This document shows positions 1 through 12,939 of a stretch of 64,000 nt of DNA, one piece after another; positions within the stretch are counted from its first letter, which is position 1; each line of letters starts with the position of its first letter. The stretch is from the NCBI GenBank assembly GCA_026936325.1, contig JAPTHN010000004.1, forward strand, positions 34,401,776 through 34,465,775, written 5' to 3'. This stretch comes from Platynereis dumerilii. Taxonomy: Eukaryota; Annelida; Polychaeta; Phyllodocida; Nereididae. Both the position numbers and the translations under genes were made by a program. The notes below the pieces were generated by a model. That model was not told the origin of the DNA. It made no database searches and saw nothing but the letters and a program-made list of their open reading frames with translations.

Positions 1-1980
1 TATTCTTTGAAGTTGCTGTCAGGGTGAACAGAAAATTCCAGTGGGGGGTCTATCAGGCTATCGCTTCGCGACACGCATCGTTCGCGACGTAACGTGACTC
101 CGCGCTGATAAAATTAACAAGTAAATATATGTAAATTTTGGTCTGCGTCCGTCCCTGAGGGTGAACCGTTTAGCCTCCGACCTGCGAGGGCCCTCTTTTA
201 AAATTTTTGGTCCACGATCGAGCAAGCACACCAAACTATTTATTTGTGAATCACAAAATCCAAAAAATTTTTAACATAGGTTTTTTCACAATTTTGAAAT
301 TTTTTTTGGCATCTTACATGGGCCCCCTAAAGTGAATGGGCTCGCATCAGCTTTCTGTTAGAATTTCTAGACCAGAGGATTTGTCCAAAACGGTTGCAGA
401 GTTTCAGAAAAAAGTATGGGGACCATGTTTTGCAAGATCTTGAGGGTGAAATTCTGCTGCTGAAAAGTGTCTTTCATGTAAACCTTAAAACTGATTCAGT
501 TAGCCCAATGAATATCAATTGGGAAATTATTGAAATTGGATAACATTTACCTGGTATTTTCATTGCTATGTGTTTTTTTTTTATCTACCTCAGCAACTGT
601 TGCATCATTTGAGTGCAGTTTTAGTGTTCTGCAACAAATTGTATTATTTCCGTTCTATGATAGGGACAAAATGTCTTTAATAGTGGACTAACTACTCAGG
701 AAATCAATAGTAATACATGTATATCAAAATCAAATTTCTCAAAAGATGTAAGAAAGGCTTTCTCAATGTAAATTTTAAGATAGGCTGATTAGTATGCAAC
801 ATAGTACTTGAATTGATTGTGATGCAAATACTAGTCTAAAAGTTTTGTTTGTGAAATTCTGTAAGCCCCAAAAGCATCACAGAAGTCTGAATCTCGGTGT
901 GCATTAAAACTTCACATATTTTTAATATTGCAAGGATTTTTTTTAACAATAGTTTCTATGATTCATGAATTTGGTAATTGTACCTTATTTGATTTTTCTT
1001 AATTTGGTAAACTCTACAGTACTGTTAAACTTCTTATATTAAGCATTCATTGGCAATTTTGGAATTTTCAGACGAGGTCACAAATCAGAAATCTATTGTA
1101 TACCTTTCATATTGTTTGTACCTTGTCGGATGACAGCTTGCCTTGATAGAATTTACTAAATGGATGCTTTAATACACAAGCCTAGTTAATAATGCCTTTG
1201 ACATTTGAATTTCAACCGGGATTATAAATTTCGACAAGTCTCGCATGAATAAATCAACAGTTTATCAAAAAGCAAATATGCAAGGTTTTGCACTTGAAGA
1301 TAATATATTGTGCTCAAAATTGTTCAATTGAAGGGGGGCCTACTTTTTGATTTTGGCCTGGGCCTACTGCAGGCTCTGCACGGCCCTGACTAGGAGGGCG
1401 TTTGTTAATGACAAATCTAGGTAGGACAACTGACATGTTGCTATAAATAGTGTAATTATCTATATTCCGTGAAGTTTATGGACTTGCAGATGATTCAGTC
1501 AGCTTGTAGGGTTCCCAAAGGTCATCAAAATTAAAGTCGTATAAAAAAATGTTTTTCGGTTGATTTTTTATGAGAAAAATCACTGGGTGTGACGTTAATG
1601 ACATGAAATTGGAGACAAAGACACAAGAGCCCCCTGTGGTTGGGTAACAATATTAGGCAAGTCATTGGTTTTGGAATTTGAAAGGGTGTTGGTCAAGGTC
1701 CAATTTGAGGTACAAATGAGGTGGATTGAGGTAGCAAGGAAAATTATTTGTGCTGATTTGTCAAGGAAAATTCTAGTGGAGACAGGCCATTTTCAGGGGG
1801 GTAGGGCACTTTCATTCAATTTTTGGAAAGGATAAAAGTTATCTGCTACACATTTTCTGTGCCAGATTTTTTGCTGATATGTTGCTCTAAAAGAAATGAC
1901 CACTATGAACCTTGTACGTGCATTCATGTCTGTGTGAATTGCTCTAAGACACTGGAGACAAGAATTTCAGCTTTACCAAA
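1..1980. other. Upstream intron or intergenic DNA with transposon fragments
   Basis: No exon was recognised. The stretch 180-370 and the end near 1330-1390 (GGGGGGCCTAC ... CACGGCCCTG) resemble parts of hAT-like elements: the phrase TTTTTTGGCATCTTACATGG recurs with small changes at 8520. The rest looks like plain AT-rich sequence. It probably lies in an intron of the Rh gene, whose 5' exons are off the window. Confidence 0.5.
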
Positions 1981-1985
1981 TTTTG

Positions 1986-4220
1986 ACCCATCTACTCAAT
2001 GATTACTTTCATTTCAGAAGATTGAAAGAAACATTTCGCCATCTACTTACTGATGTATTGCATTTCTTGAAAATGGAAAACACATGTTTTCATCTACTTA
2101 TTAATGCATTTCTTTTCACAAATTTGAAGAAATGCATTTCCATCCAAATCGACATGTTTTATTTCACAATATTAACAATTACAGTGGCGGAGCTATGGGG
2201 GGGCCTGGGGGGCCAGGGCCCCCCCAAATGGATAAGTGGCCCCCCCACTGGCCCCCCCATTTGAGATTTGAAAATTTTGAAAAAATTATTTAAGCTCAAC
2301 AGCCGCTGGAACACGTCTGTCTAAAGTTTTGTCCTTCGCTGGCGCTCACTTTACCCCAATTTTCTCTAGAATGACAGTTGCCCTTTGAGAAGTTCTGAGG
2401 CATTTGATAATTTGTGATATCCTTATTCGAATATATCTAGCAATATGTGTACCGCAGGCAAACCTTGTAGGGGGTGAGCGACATTTGCCCAAATATCAGG
2501 ATCTAGATTTGGAAATATTCCGAAAGAATTCTCTTTGAAACTATTGATTGTTAATTATGTTTATTTAATTATCTGCCTGAATTTTTTTGCCCGAATCTAA
2601 GTGTTTCCCAAATTTTTTGGGGGGGAGTGTGACTACTCCCCCTTCCAGTACGCCTATGTATCTAGAGATTCCATGCAACATTTTAAATCAGGGTGTTTTG
2701 AGGAAATCTTTCCGGCGCCATTGCTCAGTTAAAGAAATAATGCTCCTTTGAAAGTTTTCTAATTAAACAGATCTGATTCACCAGAGTGATTTTTAAAAAC
2801 TGCTCAATTTTTCATATGTGCATGGAATTTCACTAAATTTTTTGGTATTTCTGTCATTTGCACAAAATGCTACTACCTTTTAGGCCTATTTAAGGAGTTG
2901 GGTAGGTTTCCATCAAAAGGACTTTCATAAATTTTTGATTTAGACCTAATATATAAGAAAAAGAGGGCATTCCTAGCAGGAATATACTAAAACTTGCAAA
3001 GACAGTTATGAAAAAAAAAACGAAAAAAAAAAAAACAAGAGGACCATTTCACTGCAAAATATTGTGACTTTCACTGCAAAAGATTGTGACTCACTGCAAA
3101 AGATTGTGACTCATGATAATTGATGAGGTGCCATTTTTATACTTTTAATTTCGGAACCATAGAATCATTTTCATTATTTTTTGACAGTTCATAACTAATT
3201 TAGTGTAAGTATGAAATGTGTGGTTAAATATTTTGTTTATCAGTCACAAAAGATAAGATGGTCAACATTGCTAAGTCATTCGTAAAGAAGGCTTTAACGC
3301 TGTGTCAATTTTTATCCATGTAATGCCGCAAAAATGCTGCAAAAATACCGCGAAAGTTTGGCCCCCCTAGTTCAGACCCTGGCCCCCCCTTGGCCCCCCC
3401 ACTCATGGATTTCTGGCTACGCCACTGTTAACAAAAATACATTGCCATCTACTTATTGATGTAAACAGTTCAACAAAAATAAGTCCACTTGAATATCTAA
3501 AAGAATCCATCGCTAATTCTTATGAGAGTTAGCTGAATAAAAGCATCACATATCGACCTTACATGTGTGTATTTATAGCTCATTGGCATTATTTCTGGCT
3601 GAACAGGCAGCCTTCAAGTGACGTCTACCCCTGTTTTCAAGAATCCCAGGCTTTTCCAATGGATATGAACGATTTAGCCATGTGAGGAAGCCACCAGCTG
3701 GATAAAATTTATCATATGTCAGGAGAAAATTTGTTTCTTAAGCATAATTATTTAGAAAACAACTAAGGACTTCTTTGAAACCGTTTTACAGTTTAGGTTC
3801 CTTGAATTCAACAACAAATAATTTGAGTGGAGTTTAAACACCTTTCGGTAAACAATTTTTTGGAAAAGTTCAAAACTTTGTATATTTGAAAATAGGGTAT
3901 GTGCACTCGGGGTATGCTGGCTCAAACAAAAACTAATCGATAAAACATATGATACTGTCAATATGCAGGCCTACAAACTGGCCAACTTCCACAGAAATTG
4001 GAGAAGGGGTCTTTAAGATATTCACATTTTCGTAAAGGACTCATTTTTGTTGAACTGTTTATCTAATTTCAGAAATTTGAAGAAATGTGTCTGTCACATT
4101 TTTATTATTTCAATTAAAGAAATCGGACGAAAAATTGTACCATTCACTTACTGATATATTTGATTTCAGGAAATTGAAGAAACATGTTACCATTACTTAT
4201 TAATCTATTCCATTTTCCAG
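1986..4220 (+). repeat. Decayed ~51-bp tandem repeat ending at the Rh exon acceptor
   Basis: A unit of about 51 bp recurs at 1989, 2040, 2091, 2142, 3434, 4141 and 4192. It reads roughly ATCTACTTACTGATGTATT, then CATTTC, then an AAATTGAAGAAA segment. The array is split by the element at 2182-3427 and by unrelated DNA at 3490-4030. The last unit runs directly into the splice acceptor TTTTCCAG of the Rh exon at 4221, and other units carry acceptor-like TTTCAG sites. Confidence 0.65.
2182..3427. mobile_element. Non-autonomous hAT-like DNA element, 1.25 kb
   Basis: Ends are inverted: CAGTGGCGGAGCTATGG at the left and GGCTACGCCACTG at the right. The flanks TTAACAAT and TTAACAAA form an imperfect 8-bp duplication offset by two bases. 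No transposase is visible. Inside it, at about 2450-2658, lies a reversed copy of the CATAGGCG-ended family, and near 3040-3120 are three short copies of CACTGCAAAAGATTGTGACT. Confidence 0.6.
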
Positions 4221-7200
4221 GTGCACATCCAAAACTCCACGATCGCTGGAGGAGTAGCAATCGGCACCACAGCTGACATGATGGTCGGCCCATGGGGAGC
4301 CGGTCTCATTGGGATGGTGGCTGCTTTCATTTCAGTTTTCGGCTACAAATTTTTATCTGTAAGTAATATTCAGGTCTTCTAAAAAATAAATAGAACTCTT
4401 AACTTTTCAACATTTTCTGAGGGGAGGGGAGGGAGGGTTGGTTTAGTGGTCGCGTTCTGGGTTGCCAATCGTTGGTTTCCAGGTTCTAATCCAGCTCTTG
4501 TCGGGTGACCTGGCCTGTGTTTGATGGCTGTTTCAATCATCCTTCACCTCATTGTCGTGTCCTTCTCCTTTCCTAATTAGCCTACCAAGTGAATGAATAC
4601 ATGACTTAAAACCCTAATAATTCATCAACATTTTCACGGGACTACCATTCAAAAGGTTACCAATTAGAGAATTAATTTCACAATGACCTTAACTTAATCC
4701 ATAACAACTTTACTTTCCTTTTGATCCTGCTCCTTTAAAATCAAAGGAAAACAAAAAATCCATTCATGTAACAGAGACAGTTGACAGCTTGAATATAGGC
4801 CTACAATCCCTACATACACTTATGCCTGCTGAATGCTGATATGATGACAACAGTTATATAGCTACTAAATTACATAGTACATTATCATCAGTCATATTTT
4901 TTTAACATAAAATTTTGCACTGATGTTGATCAGACATATTTTTAAGACACAAATTACAAATAATGACCTTGACTTCATTAGATAAATCATGATCAAAAAC
5001 AAGAGATTTCTTACTATGTAAAATTGAGTCGTTTGAATTATCATCCTTCAACATTATTATGATTGTTTTGCCACTTGGTGTAAAGTACATTTGGTTTCCT
5101 GTACATATTCTTGCTTATTATAATTCATAGTATTTTGTCATTATCCCAGCTTCCTTTGATTATATGCTCTACATTTATTTTTATTTTTGCAAATTTTAAA
5201 TGAATTGCTCAACATAATGAGAGACTGAAATACCAATTCACTCAGGCTTAAAAATTTATATGATGATTTTGTCCTGATAATGTTTTTAAAGCCAGCAAAA
5301 TTTCAGTGCATGTAAGGAAATTAAATTTATTATCTAATCATGGTAATTTAACCCCTAAATTTGACTCCTAAATGTGTTAAAAATGTTCAAGTATGAAGGT
5401 TGCAACTTTAATGCATTTTACAACCTTTCTCTCCTGTTGTTATCAAAATTGTATTTCAAAGGTTTCATCTCAGTGATTTTTAAAACAAACAATCAAAGTA
5501 AGAAAACAATTATCACTTATAACATGCTTCAGACTAAATATTTTGACATCGCTTTTATGTACATTTTTTAAATAAAACGACTATGTTTGGAAATGAAATC
5601 CATTCGACAAATTTGTCAAAACCAAAATTATTTGTAACAAACTTACTTGCATTTCCTGAAATTGTCACCAGGGGCACTTTAAGTTGAGTATACGTGTACA
5701 GAATATTTTTATAGGCAGCCCCCTAGCTGAAACTGCCGCATTGAAATGTGGAACTCACAAACTTTCAGCCAAATCGGTTAATATTTAGAGGTGGCACAGA
5801 GCCTTTGAAGTTTATCATATGATTCCCCATTCGCACAAATGAAAAAATGGTCAATTTCCCAGATCTTTCTCCGAAGTGAATATTTTTTTGTGTTTTTTAG
5901 TATAAATGATGAAGTTGGCATAGCAATGTAATATCTGGATGTTATTTTTGATTTATTATTCATGGTATATGAAATATTTGCCTGTTTTTAATGAAAAAAT
6001 GCTTGATAATTGACCCATGTAATATCTATGCTCACCTTCTACGAAACTTTTTAAGTCATAAAGAATATCTGCAAGCCAGCTGGGCATCTGCTTCATACAG
6101 ATAATTTGTATGACAGATCATGGGGTGCCCCTGCATCACGCATAGGCGTATCGGAGGGGGGGCAGGGGGGGCGGTCGCCCCCCCAAAAGTTTGGGAAACA
6201 GTAAGATTCGGGCAAAATGGCTAAAAAATTCAGGTAGATGACTAAATAAAAAATTAATGAATTCAATGCAATCTCATTGGAAATTGCATTAACTCTAGAT
6301 TTTGAAATTCGGGCAAATGTCGCTCGCCCTCCGAAAAATCGCGTCCACCGTACGCCTATGCCTGCGTGGATACTAAGAAAATATGCCAGGGAGACTCATA
6401 CTAGATGAATCTACTGTAATTATCTATAATTATCTATCAAAACAATACTGGATAGGTATTGCAGACCTGACTCCATCACTGTTATTGTCATCCGTGCTTG
6501 CCTTTATAAACCCAATTGATGCATAAATACCGCATATAGACGGCTATAATCCTTTGATGGGGAAGAAATATTTGGTTATTCGATGTTGATTTATTAGTCC
6601 TTTTTGCTTCATGGCTGTGTCCAGGGGCGTATCTAGAAATGGCCTTAGGGGGGGCATTACATAGGGGTGAATACAGGGCGTTCCGCGACTTTTCATATCT
6701 CTTCCATGGTAATTTTTGGCCTGAGGGGGGGGCATGACCTAATGGCCCCCTCCCCCAAATACGCCACTGGCTGTGTCCTTCTTCTGTCCTGATAGTCCCA
6801 CAAGTTTATAAATGACACATGACAATAATCAGTTGAATAAAATTCTGTATTTCAGCCGCTTCTAGCACAAAAATGTAGAGTCACAGACACTTGCGGAGTA
6901 AACAATCTGCACGGGATGCCCGGACTACTAGCTGCTGTGGCCGGAGCAATCATGGCTGGATTATCAGGCACAAACAACATGGGTAACAGGTATGTTATTA
7001 CCCTGCTTCAGATCATTTTTTAAGGATTTTCCACTGGGAGACCAACGGAACCTTCGTGGCATCATGATGCGCAATGTCATCTATAGCTCAGCAGCTGAGC
7101 ATGAAGATCCACTAGATACGCTCTTATAATATAGTCATACCAATGAGAGTTTGAAGTGTTGAACAGTTACTTACTGCTAATTTAGTAGTTGCGCCAATTG

Positions 7201-10089
7201 CAACCACAAAGAGTTTCGCAATTTATTTTAATTGGCATTCAAAAAGATGACAAAAGCAAAACTATACAGTATAATATTATTATTGTATACTATGTATGAA
7301 CAGCGGAGAATAATTGATATGAGAATGGTTCAAATGTGTCCTAGAACTACAGATTAAGATGACAAAATGTGAAATTGATAAGAGTCTGTGGAAAAAAATG
7401 GTCTCCCAGTGATACCAATTTGGCAATCACTGGGAGACCAAATCCATCCACTGGCTGACCATTTGGTCTCCCAGTTACTATGCTAAAAAATGCACTGCAA
7501 TATTAAGGGGGCAACCATTTAATGTCAAGCAGGCTTGTAGTTTTCCTCAGCCTGAAATTACTTATTTCACTGTAGAGGCGGCAGTAATTATTTAGTTCAA
7601 ATGCGCAAGCTCTCCGAATATTCATTCCAAAATCAAGCAACACCCTCTTACAATGTAAGAAATAGCTCCACCAGAAATTATATATTTCAAGACTGCCAAT
7701 AAGGAATTGAATTATTTTGCCAAAACTAAGGGGCCGACCAGATGATCTTTGGGGGGCTATGGACTTTTGGTTAAAAAAAGTTTGTTTCCCACTTGACACT
7801 GAAAAAAAAAATTTTGTTTAGCACATGACTGTAGAATCTACCCAAGGATAAACTTTTGCTTCATATAGCCATTCATAGATAGCTACAGCTAAATTTTAAA
7901 GAGCGAGCAACTTTTAGAATTTTGTACTGTATTCCTTTGTCTTCACACTCAATCGCCAGGTGTAAACATTAACTTTTTTACTTTCAGTGTTTATTTGATG
8001 TTCCCCGCGAGAGCTCCATTGGCAAACAGCACAGAATTACTTGAAATTCAGAAACACCTCCAGGTGGAGCCAGGACTCAATAGGTCCGCTTTAGAACAAG
8101 GTGGATACCAGATGGCAGCACTAGGAACTACACTACTGATTTCTCTTGTCAGCGGAGTTATAACAGGTAAGCCTTTAGGAATTTTGTATTGCAAGCAATG
8201 TTTCAGGCCACATGCTGTGCAATGGCCTCGGTCTCAGATGCTATCCTCGGCCTTGGACTCGGATGCCATCCTCGGCCTCGGCAGTGGCGGATTGGCGGCA
8301 TTTCGGGCACCGTGACAAAATAAATTAATTGGCCCCTACGTCCCTACCATCGGCGACATTTAACAATAGAAAAGCAATACTACAGGCCCAATTTCGCAGG
8401 TTGTTATAATTAGTTTCGGGCCCCCATATGAAAGGGTGTTTTTCTTTATAGTTGGTGTAGTGTCAACACACAATCATGAACCTGATTGCAAAATTTTACA
8501 TTTTTATCAAAATTTTTATTTTTTGGCATCTTGAATGGGCCCCCCTGAGTGGATGGGCCCGTGGCAGCTGCCACTTTGCCACATAGGCCAGTCCGCCCCT
8601 GGGCCTCGGCCTTGGTCTCGGGTGCCTTTGGCCAGTGATAGAAGTGTCGGGACTGACCTCAGCCTCGAGGTTACGTTTTGATGGCCTCGGCCTCAGTCTC
8701 TGAGGCTCCTACCTCGATCTTGGCCAAGAAGCAGCAAATTATCCTCAAATGCCAAAATAAAGCTGAAAAGGAGAAGTGTTCTTAAATGTATTTAGATCCT
8801 TCATTGTTACTGTGTACATACTTTTGTTTTATCTTGCCAGATGCATGTCATTACAGCCTATCCATTATTTATGCAAAATGAGAAGACCAGTTCAGTGTGA
8901 AAAATGCACTTTGTGACTCATGATAACCGATAAGGTGTCAACTTCTCTACTCTAAACATGGAAAATGCAGAGGTTGCTTGATTAGTCAAGGTCAAGAGAA
9001 GACCATTTTATTTGTCAATTTAGAGCAAAAATCAGATGCATAATCATTTTGTTTGTCTCGAATAATTAATTGTCTGTCACCAACAAGCAAGATTAAATCA
9101 AATTAACATTGAAGGTATTGGGTATGATCATAACAAATCTTTCAAATCATCTGCATGATGACACACGAAGTGCCATTTTCACAGTGCAACAGTCCACCAT
9201 TTTTGTATATATGTGACCTGCTCCACCAAAATGAGTTCAAAGTAGGCAATCTGTATTTTCCAGAAATGAGCAAAATATGTCAAAAGGTCAAATTTTGATG
9301 ATTTTTAGCTGTTGGTACCACGTTTCAGCAAAAGTAATTTGCTTGGATTATTTAAGACCATCTGAGCCAAAAACTGATTTTAAATTGTCTAAATTGGCCA
9401 CGCTTCTTGATTTTTGTTAGTTCTTTCATTGTAATTGCGGGAAATTCAAATGCCATTTTCTCGAAATTCGATGTTTCGTATCATCAATGTTTGAGGTGCC
9501 ATATCTTTGGATTGGATGGAGATATCAAGACAAAATGAAACATTATTTTAAAGCCAAATTCCAGTAGAACTAGTTCATTTTCACAACTGAATATGATAGC
9601 AGGCCGACTTTGAAACCATTTTGATGGAGCAGGTCACATATAAATTGACAGACTGTAAACTAGCCAACGAGGTAATAGCCTATTAGTTTCCCTATTACTA
9701 ATAGGGAAAATAAAGCATGATACTATTACAAAACGAAGTGTAGATAATTAATCAGCAAATGATGACACAATGTGTTGCTTCAACATTCTCAAAGAAATTT
9801 CTGCTGTTGTCTTAAGAAATTTCTGAGTGTACGAACAAATTGTTTTGGTCCTAGAGGAGCTTCTTGGAAACCAATGGTAACAATTTCAAATGTTTTTATC
9901 GTTGTTACTTTTGTAGGTTACATTCTGAAACTGCCATTTTGGGACGAACCAAAAGGAAACTCCATGTTTGAAGATAGCGTTTGGTGGGAAACTCCAGAAG
10001 ATTTCAACGAAGAAGGCGAAAATGAAGAAAACAGCAATAAGGGAGGGAAATTATTGAAGAGAAATGACACAGCCGAAAATAGCGTGTAG
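4221..10089 (+). CDS. Rh-type ammonium channel, last four exons (5' part outside window)
   Basis: This is the C-terminal part of an Rh glycoprotein (Rhcg/Rhbg-like), a plasma-membrane channel that conducts NH3/NH4+ across epithelia. Exons are 4221-4358, 6856-6989, 7988-8166 and 9917-10089; all junctions are GT-AG and the frame is kept (phases 0, 2, 1). Exon 1 encodes [20 protein letters not shown], matching the Rh VHIQN.T.AGGVA.GT block. Exon 2 carries [14 protein letters not shown]; the His of NNLHG is one of the twin pore histidines of the Rh/Amt family. Exon 3 has the [17 protein letters not shown] last membrane helix, which continues into exon 4. Exon 4 adds the FED-V-WE-PE cytosolic motif typical of Rhcg/Rhbg and a Glu/Asn-rich acidic tail ending at TAG 10087-10089. 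The first seven or so family exons must lie upstream of base 1. I see no damage to the reading frame. Subtype (Rhbg, Rhcg or an older invertebrate Rhp1 type) is not settled. Confidence 0.95.
4428..4615 (+). repeat. tRNA-derived SINE-like fragment
   Basis: GGTTGGTTTAGTGGTCGCG resembles a pol III A box and GGTTCTAATCC (4482-4492) a B box at tRNA spacing, followed by about 120 bp of unrelated tail. It does not fold as an intact tRNA, so it is read as SINE or tRNA pseudogene in an Rh intron. Confidence 0.45.
4640..6140. other. Rh gene intron, no recognised content
   Basis: AT-rich sequence with no exon-like or repeat structure that I can recognise. Confidence 0.5.
6141..6360. mobile_element. CATAGGCG-ended miniature element, copy A
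   Basis: Starts CATAGGCGTATCGGAGGGGG and ends CACCGTACGCCTATG, forming short inverted ends around a G-rich/C-rich subterminal pair. The interior phrase AAAGTTTGGGAAACAGTAAG is shared almost exactly with the copy at 51037-51266. The flanks show at best a weak target duplication. Confidence 0.65.
6622..6769. mobile_element. Short hAT-like miniature element with perfect 8-bp duplication
   Basis: Begins CAGGGGCGTATC and ends AAATACGCCACTG. It is flanked by GCTGTGTC at 6614-6621 and 6770-6777, a perfect 8-bp duplication as made by hAT transposases. A relative without clear ends is at about 42466-42620. Confidence 0.75.
7000..7987. other. Rh intron with phrase repeats
   Basis: The phrase ACTGGGAGACCA recurs in both orientations at about 7033, 7391, 7429 and 7465. 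No exon is seen, and no clear element ends were found. Confidence 0.35.
8212..8730. repeat. Degenerate CCTCGG/TCTCGG repeat split by a hAT-like element
   Basis: Repeats of the type GGCCTCGGTCTC occupy 8222-8281 and continue at 8602-8725. Similar tracts are at 14160-14370 and 50770-50850. Confidence 0.6.
8282..8601. mobile_element. hAT-like miniature element inside the CCTCGG repeat
   Basis: Begins CAGTGGCGGATTGGC and ends GCCAGTCCGCCCCTG. It is flanked by GGCCTCGG on both sides (8274-8281, 8602-8609). The 8-bp duplication is perfect, but the surrounding repeat has the same motif, so it is weaker evidence here. Confidence 0.7.
8890..9205. mobile_element. Diverged copy of the GTGGACTG inverted-repeat family
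   Basis: The right end ACGAAGTGCCATTTTCACAG followed by TGCAACAGTCCACC, and the left AATGCACTTTGTGACTCATG, match the ends of the element at 44477-44838. The interior (TCAGATGCATAATC, CTGTCACCAACAAGC) matches its interior in the opposite sense. Confidence 0.55.
9210..9640. mobile_element. Mariner-like miniature element with TA target sites
   Basis: Terminal inverted repeats of about 23 bp (TATGTGACCTGCTCCACCAA against GATGGAGCAGGTCACATA), with TA on both sides (9208-9209, 9641-9642). 431 bp with no coding capacity. It lies in the last intron of the Rh gene. Confidence 0.7.
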
Positions 10090-11249
10090 TGATGAAGTAC
10101 TGGAAAGGGATTTGTAAAAGAATATGCATGTAAAATATTTTGTATTAGCCTGAGAGGAATGTTGAGAAATTTGTATGTGAATTGTTTTGTAAAATTTGTA
10201 AAACCACAATGCTGTCAGATGGAGAAATAAGTCCCCCTTAGATAAACTTTAATATCTCAAAGATTTCTTCGCTGAAGTTTTTTGTAATGGTTGTTTGAAA
10301 AGAGGGGCATGTATAGGCTACATTCAAGATCTGCTGGCCCAGACAAAAATTACCCAATCAAGCTACAAATATGCACACATAGTTGCAATGTACAGACATA
10401 GGAAGCACGGAACTTTCATAAATATAGGAGATGTAGTCTCTGTGATATTCAAATTTTTCGAAAAGGGAGATTTATTTTTGTTGAGCCCATCATTAGATAT
10501 CCCCGGGTCGAGGAACTGGGTAGTTAAAGTAATTTTGTGTAGTTTTGGAGAAATAACTCCTTAGTGTATAGTTAATTAACGAATATTTTGGGATGCCCTG
10601 TGAATGAAATCAATAATTACCTCCGGCATTTCCATAAAATGTATAAGATCGAGGAAACCTCTAAGCAACCCCCTGAAAATATAATGGTAGCCCAATTAGC
10701 AAGCAGAGTTCTAAAAAGATGTATATTTCGTCGAAAAGCAATGATATCAATGTTAATTTTATGATATTGTACTGGCAGAAGTACTATTTTGGATAAATAG
10801 TACTTTAAGTTCATAAAGTTGTCACATTAATAGACCTGTATGAACTTGTATACAATTTTTCTATGAAATTAATCATTCTAACATTGATAGCCTCAATCTT
10901 ATCAGTCCTGCTATCAGCTTCCAATACAATTAATTCTTCAAAATATAGCAATCTCATTCTGACTCAGTTTAAAATGACTGCTTTGATCTTTAAGGCCAGA
11001 CATAATTGAAATTTAATTTCTCAGATCTTCTCCAAGTGCTAACTTTTTAGGGTCGGTCCGTTTGACCAAATAAAAAAATCCCAATCAATTTTTATTATGT
11101 CAATTCTATATTAAATTTGAAGGTTTTGTCAAGATTTTTTTTATGCACATCGCCAATTCTTCATGGATTTGCCCATGCTAAACATCAATATTTATGTTTT
11201 CAAATGGGCTAATAATTTTTATCTTTCCAGCCCTATTTCTTTCCTCTAA

Positions 11250-11607
11250 GGGACCATTCAGAATTTATGTCTTAAGGAGGTGCGAGTTTTGCTGGAACTT
11301 CCCGTCAAAAATTAATACCCCCCCTTAAGTTTCATGCGGATTTTTAGTACCCCTCCCTTAGCTTTTATGCATATTTTTAGTACCCCCCCTCAACATACAA
11401 AGCAATACACATGTATATACTATTATACAAGGTCACGCGTAGAGATTCGCGTCATTTCGCGGACTTTTGCGCGTAAAAAAGTGTAGATAAAGTGAGTTTA
11501 TTTGTGTTTTATAACATTTCTTCGTTGTTAAAATTTCTTACCCCCCTTGGAAGTGTTGTCAAAACTCCCACCCCCCCCCCCACCAATCATAAATTCTGAA
11601 CGGTCTC
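11250..11607. mobile_element. GGGACCATTCAGAATTTATG-ended element, copy 1
   Basis: Left end GGGACCATTCAGAATTTATG and right end CATAAATTCTGAACGGTCTC are inverted repeats. The interior has C-rich runs with TACCCCCCCT phrases. The family also occurs at about 12940-13294, 50513-50650 (left part only) and 54191-54438. Confidence 0.65.
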
Positions 11608-12524
11608 TAACACCCTATCTAACCCTGCTATCCACACCTGTATCAATCTATTCACTTTGTAGTGGTAGCAGTAACTATGTTTTTGTCTAATTTTCCCTGG
11701 ACTCTGAAGATGGCCCCAAATGTGCACATTCAATACTTAAAAGTAGACCACTTATTCATTGCATTCATTTAAAAATGTGGGTAAGCAAAAAAACAATTCT
11801 GTAGGCAGAAAATCTCCGAGGTCAGTCGATCTGAGAATCTGAAATCCAAATATGTCTGGCCTATTAATGCATTTTGTGACAGTGTACATATATTGTAATA
11901 ATTGTCTATTTTTTTCGTAATGACAGACTGAAAAACTGACTGTGTACCTTCCAGAGCAATGGCTACCATAGCTTTTTGCAGATAAGCTAACCATCCCATA
12001 GAATTTTTTTCATTCTTACTTTCAAACTAGCTTTGCCATGTCATTGACTCTTACAGGTCTGTCATGCCTTACAGAAATAAATAGTTTGTTCACTGGAACC
12101 TATAGATGTTCCTTAGTAAAATATTATGACGCATGCTGACTAAACTAATAAACAATTGGACAACAGTCTTTTTTTTTTTTCAATCACGATACTTTGCCAA
12201 TGTGAAATTAATGCGGCTGGTTTTCAAGCGTCCAAATCTGAACAAAAGCTATGATAATTTTACAGTAACCACACCATAACATTATACTTTACTTAAGATT
12301 CTGTTGTCAATGTGCGAAACACTGATATCAATTTTTAAGGTAATTGCATGGGTACTTCACTCCGACAATGTTTATTTAAAACTGTCCAAAAGCAATAACA
12401 GCTGTTGTCTGTCCAAAAAAACTCCAAATTATTTTTTTTTATATCAGAAAAAATCTATGATTGTTTTTGATCATTCTCTGATAATATAACACATACAGTA
12501 AAACTTGAAATAAAGCATCACTGC

Positions 12525-12865
12525 CACAGCACCAAGGAAGAATCATCCAAGTGCTATTTTATACCCTTTCCCCTTTCACAGTCCAGTGGCGTAACTAGGC
12601 GGTCTCGAGCGGGGGGGCACCTGGGGGGGGGGGCACGCGATTCCTGGGGGGGGGGGCACCCTCTATACTAACTGTATATTTTAGCCACAGTTGGAAAGTT
12701 CAGATGGGGGGGCACCTGGGGGGCACAGGTCCAATATGGGGGGGCACGTACCCCCCCCCATAGGGACGCCACTGTTTCACACCTTTTGGGCTACGCCGAA
12801 TCACTTCCTACATGTACTTACTTTAAACCAACACCAACTTAAACTCCTTCATCTCAGTTGTCTTT
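12525..12865 (-). repeat. Dispersed repeat interrupted by a hAT-like element
   Basis: The flanks of the element at 12584-12774 (ATACCCTTTC..., then CACCTTTTGGGC and AATCACTTCCTACATG) match in reverse the uninterrupted repeat at 58020-58150, which reads CCTTTCACACCTTTTGG on the same sense. Confidence 0.6.
12584..12774. mobile_element. hAT-like miniature element, G-rich
   Basis: Begins CAGTGGCGTAACTAGGCGG and ends TAGGGACGCCACTG. TTTCACAG lies just before and TTTCACAC just after (two-base offset on the left), a near-perfect 8-bp duplication. The interior phrase GGGGCACAGGTCCAATATGG is shared with 35409-35603 and identifies one family. Confidence 0.75.
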
Positions 12866-12939
12866 TATTTCTTTGTTGTTGTGCCTAAATAGTGTATTAG
12901 TACATTTCTTGATATAGGGTAAAGTGGTGATGAGGAGTG

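Noticed and set aside
7995-8315. 106-codon single-exon gene at 7995
   Set aside because: Its first part is the Rh exon 7988-8166; the rest is read-through into intron and repeat.
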